In this document: positions 61,734 through 64,000 of the stretch, piece after piece
Position numbering within the stretch: position 1 is the first letter of the stretch
How the letters are laid out: every line of letters starts with the position of its first letter
Assembly (NCBI GenBank): GCA_963837695.1
Contig: CAWINZ010000005.1
Location: forward strand, 186,001-250,000
Length of the DNA stretch: 64,000 bases
From: VRUE01 sp963837695
Lineage (GTDB): Bacteria > Actinomycetota > Thermoleophilia > Solirubrobacterales > 70-9
Reading direction: 5' to 3'
The notes under the pieces: model-generated
Databases searched by the model: none
Told to the model about the DNA's origin: nothing
Seen by the model: the letters and a program-made list of their open reading frames with translations, nothing else
Program-made: the position numbers and the translations under genes

Positions 61734-63302
61734 ATGGAGAAGACCGGCGGGGCCAACCAGAAGCTGATTCTCGCGGCGATGATCCTGGCGGTCTCGATGA
61801 CCTTCATCGACCAGACGATCGTCGCGATCGCGATCCCCCAACTGCAGGGCGACCTCTCGCTCTCCTCGACCGGTGTGCAGTGGATCATCAACGGCTACCT
61901 GCTCGCGCTCTCGGCGCTGTTCGCCTTCGGCGGCCGACTCGCCGACATCGCCGGGCACCGCCACATGGTCGTGATCGGCGTCGTCATCTTTGCCGCTGCC
62001 TCGGCGATGTGCGGCGCGACGCCGGAGACCGGCGCGGCGGAGCCGTGGATCATCGTCTTCCGGATCATCCAGGGAGCCGGCGCGGCGCTGATGTTCCCGG
62101 CGGCGCTGGCGATCGTCCTTGCCGCCTTCCCGCTGCGCGAGCGCGGCCGGGCGCTGGCGATCTTCTTCGGCCTCGCCGGCGCCTTCACCTCGATCGGCCC
62201 GATCGCCGGCGGCTACCTGACCGAGTGGACCTGGCGGGCGATCTTCTGGATCAACGTGCCGGTCGCGATCGCCTCGTTGGTGCTGATCGCGATCTCCAAG
62301 CCCGACAACGAGCGCCACCCGGCGCCGCTCGACTACCGCGGCGCGGTGCTGATCTCGGCCGGGATGGGGCTTGCCGTGCTCGGCCTGCAGCAGTCGAGCG
62401 TCTGGGGCTGGGGCAGCGCCGCCACCTGGCTGTGCATCGCCGCCGGGGCCGCCCTGCTGGTCGGCTTCGTTCTCTACGAGCTGCGGCAGAAGTTCCCGCT
62501 GATGCAGATCCGCATCTTCGCCAACCGCGCCTTCGCCGTGGACAACGCGATCCTCTTCCTCTTGATGATCCCCTTCGTCCCCTTGTTCTTCTTCGCCAGC
62601 ATGTACGCGCAGATCTCGCTCGGCGAAAGCGCCTCGGAAACCGGCCTCTACCTGCTGATCTTCTTCGCCGGCTTCTTCGTCGCCACCCAACGGGGCGGCA
62701 AGATCCTCGACGAGCGAGGCGCGCGGGCGACGGTCGTCTCTGGCTGCTTCGTCGCCGCCGGCGGCTTCGCCCTCTGGGCGCACTCGCTGCCCGACCTCTC
62801 GGTCAGCGCGCAATGGCCCTTCATCGTCATCGCCGGCATCGGCGTCGGCCTGGTCCTCAGCCCGACCAACACCGACGCGCTCAACCGGGTGGCGCGCGAC
62901 CGCTACGGCGAGGCGACCGGGATCACGCAGACGGTCCGCAACTTCGGTTCCAGCCTCGGCCTCGCGGTGCTCGGCACGGTGCTGATCCTCGAGAACAAGG
63001 CGAACCTGGAGTCGACCCTGAGCTCCCAGGGCATACCCAAGGCGCAGGCGGACCAGATCGCCGACTCGGTGACCCAGGGCGGTGGCGGCAGCGAAGCCAC
63101 CCTGGCCGAACACGCCGGCGCACACGCGCAGACGATCCTCGCCGCGGTCCAGCACGACTTCGCCCTCGCCTCGCGCACTGTCTTCTACGCGATGGCCGGC
63201 GTCATGGCGGTCGCCTTCCTGGTCGCGCTGAAGTGGATGCCGTCGGGCAAGGCGCCCGATCTGGACGAGGACGGCGCGGGCGAGCTCGGCGACCCGCGCT
63301 GA
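61734..63302 (+). CDS. DHA2/EmrB-type MFS exporter
   Basis: This 522-residue multidrug-exporter-like protein has fourteen hydrophobic segments. TM1 has MTFIDQTIVAIAIPQL, the acidic signature of DHA2 exporters. GRLADIAGHRHM (motif A), FRIIQGAGAALMFPAALAI (motif B) and GLAGAFTSIGPIAGGYLTE (motif C) follow. ATG 61734 is chosen. The frame continues upstream through palindrome J, where an alternative start would add its translation. It abuts the convergent secreted-protein gene with no gap. Confidence 0.92.
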   Translation: MEKTGGANQKLILAAMILAVSMTFIDQTIVAIAIPQLQGDLSLSSTGVQWIINGYLLALSALFAFGGRLADIAGHRHMVVIGVVIFAAASAMCGATPETGAAEPWIIVFRIIQGAGAALMFPAALAIVLAAFPLRERGRALAIFFGLAGAFTSIGPIAGGYLTEWTWRAIFWINVPVAIASLVLIAISKPDNERHPAPLDYRGAVLISAGMGLAVLGLQQSSVWGWGSAATWLCIAAGAALLVGFVLYELRQKFPLMQIRIFANRAFAVDNAILFLLMIPFVPLFFFASMYAQISLGESASETGLYLLIFFAGFFVATQRGGKILDERGARATVVSGCFVAAGGFALWAHSLPDLSVSAQWPFIVIAGIGVGLVLSPTNTDALNRVARDRYGEATGITQTVRNFGSSLGLAVLGTVLILENKANLESTLSSQGIPKAQADQIADSVTQGGGGSEATLAEHAGAHAQTILAAVQHDFALASRTVFYAMAGVMAVAFLVALKWMPSGKAPDLDEDGAGELGDPR

Positions 63303-63986
63303 TCAGCCGAGCGGCTTGATGCGAAAACCGGGGCCGCTCGCGCTGCGCAGGAAGCTCGCGGTCTGCGGCTCCAGCAGCCACGGCGGCGGCAGGCGGTCGC
63401 CGGGGCTTTCGAGGAAGCGGACGAGCAGGGCCTCAGCCTGGGCGCAGGTGAGCCCGTTGCGCTGCAGGAGGACGATCCAGTAGTCGCCCTTGGCCACCGG
63501 CAGCGGCCCGATGCGGTCGTTGTGCAGGACGCGGAACGGAGCCGGGCAGAAGTTGCCGCCGAGCGGGTGCCGGCCGCCGCCACCGCTTTCTTCTTCTTCA
63601 TTGCCGCCTCCCCCGCCGGCACTCACCCGGGCGACGTGGAAGCCGACTCCGGGGGCACGCAAGAAAGTCGAGTTGGCGGCGCCGACCCGCCAGCCGCCCG
63701 GCAGGATCCCGTCGTAGTCCTCGAGGAAGCGCGTGAAGAGGGCCGCGGCCTGTGCGCAGCCTGGTCGGCCCGAGGCGAGGATCGTCAGCCGGTAGTTGCC
63801 GCGCGGCAGCGAGAGGCGGCCGACGTGGTCGTCGTGGAGGACCCGGAAAGTGCCGGCGCAGCGCATCCGGGCGGCGTCGGCGCGGCCGGGCGAGGCCATC
63901 GCGACGAGCAGGGCAGCCGTCGCGCAAATCGAGACGACAGCCGCGAGACGCGGCCACCGCGGGTGCGGCGGGTTGCGGACGAGCAC
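63303..63986 (-). CDS. Secreted protein with two tandem homologous domains
   Basis: This 227-residue exported protein has a signal peptide (about 1-38, ending GRADAA). Two repeats of about 76 residues follow. Repeat 1 has FRVLHDDHVGRLSLPRGNYR and CAQAAALFTRFLEDYDG. Repeat 2 has FRVLHNDRIGPLPVAKGDYW and CAQAEALLVRFLESPGD. A Gly/Glu-rich linker (GGGGGNEEEESGGGG) separates them. Each repeat has two cysteines at equivalent positions. I do not recognise the family. Start is GTG 63986. Its stop directly abuts the MFS stop. Confidence 0.75.
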   Translation of the reverse strand: MLVRNPPHPRWPRLAAVVSICATAALLVAMASPGRADAARMRCAGTFRVLHDDHVGRLSLPRGNYRLTILASGRPGCAQAAALFTRFLEDYDGILPGGWRVGAANSTFLRAPGVGFHVARVSAGGGGGNEEEESGGGGRHPLGGNFCPAPFRVLHNDRIGPLPVAKGDYWIVLLQRNGLTCAQAEALLVRFLESPGDRLPPPWLLEPQTASFLRSASGPGFRIKPLG

Positions 63987-64000
63987 GAGCCCATCCTATC

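Noticed and set aside
61659..63155. A 498-codon minus-strand frame opposite the MFS exporter, ending VDGPKTGHIGRF
   Set aside because: The tail comes from palindrome J as in PgsA, but the rest is antisense low-complexity. It is not treated as a third protein with a palindrome-derived tail.
1..64000. CRISPR arrays, rRNA operons, insertion sequences and prophage structural genes
   Set aside because: No regularly spaced direct repeats with spacers, no rRNA-like sequence and no transposase or capsid-like frame were found. The dispersed palindromes are not regularly spaced.

Overview
The window comes from a high-GC bacterial chromosome. Gene density, strong G/C third positions, and the mix of a PknB-like kinase, an FHA protein, MMPL, a DoxX-Rieske fusion, LtrA, a family-5 uracil-DNA glycosylase and a FolE2/MptA-type GTP cyclohydrolase suggest an actinobacterium. 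Thermoleophilia (Solirubrobacterales-like) is my best guess; this is an inference from gene content, not a proven placement. There is no rRNA, CRISPR array or recognisable insertion sequence. Three tRNAs are present: Thr-CGT, Ser-CGA and Ser-GGA.

Layout. 1-8 kb: folE2, pgsA, an MMPL exporter with a ferritin-like lipoprotein, two paralogous winged-helix regulators around a uracil-DNA glycosylase, and an E1-like (ThiF) enzyme with a RiPP-recognition-like N-terminus. 8.2-10.8 kb: a 2.5 kb integrative element in tRNA-Thr carrying a tyrosine recombinase, a Fic protein and a small ORF, bounded by a 25-bp direct repeat. 10.8-20 kb: lipoprotein, LuxR-type response regulator, RTX-like protein, cellulose-synthase-like glycosyltransferase with PilZ, DoxX-Rieske fusion, tadA, subtilase and a universal stress protein. 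20-26 kb: a large membrane protein, a fatty-acid desaturase and a cyclopropane synthase. 25.8-33.7 kb: one tightly packed minus-strand array tkt-tal-pgi-cydA-cydB-HAD. 33.8-37.5 kb: kinase with sensor propeller, TolB-like propeller and FHA-HTH protein. 37.5-44 kb: rpiA, FAD oxidoreductase, a toxin-antitoxin-like pair, pgl, gnd and zwf. With tkt, tal and pgi this puts nearly the whole pentose phosphate pathway in 18 kb; only rpe is absent. 44.1-47.5 kb: an EfeUBO iron-uptake locus with two matching TTAGG-N4-CCTAA palindromes. 47.5-51.1 kb: recQ, then a small accessory islet flanked by a duplicated small ORF. 51.3-64 kb: glycoside hydrolase plus GT-C enzyme, PQQ-like propeller, GNAT, SRPBCC, MBL hydrolase, two DHA2 MFS exporters, LtrA, an aldo/keto reductase and a secreted protein with an internal duplication.

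The most unusual feature is non-coding. A 49-bp palindromic element (core arms CCGACGGGCC..GGCCCGTCGG around TATAT) occurs ten times, plus one degenerate remnant. Two copies lie in frame inside a membrane protein, and two supply the C-terminus and stop codon of PgsA and the MMPL protein, much like Rickettsia palindromic elements. A second family, a 114-bp folded element with an invariant core and compensated outer stem, occurs twice, each time at the 3' end of a large glycosyltransferase-like membrane gene in a convergent junction. Several other junctions carry 17-30-bp inverted-repeat arms, some of which contain the stop codons of the flanking genes.
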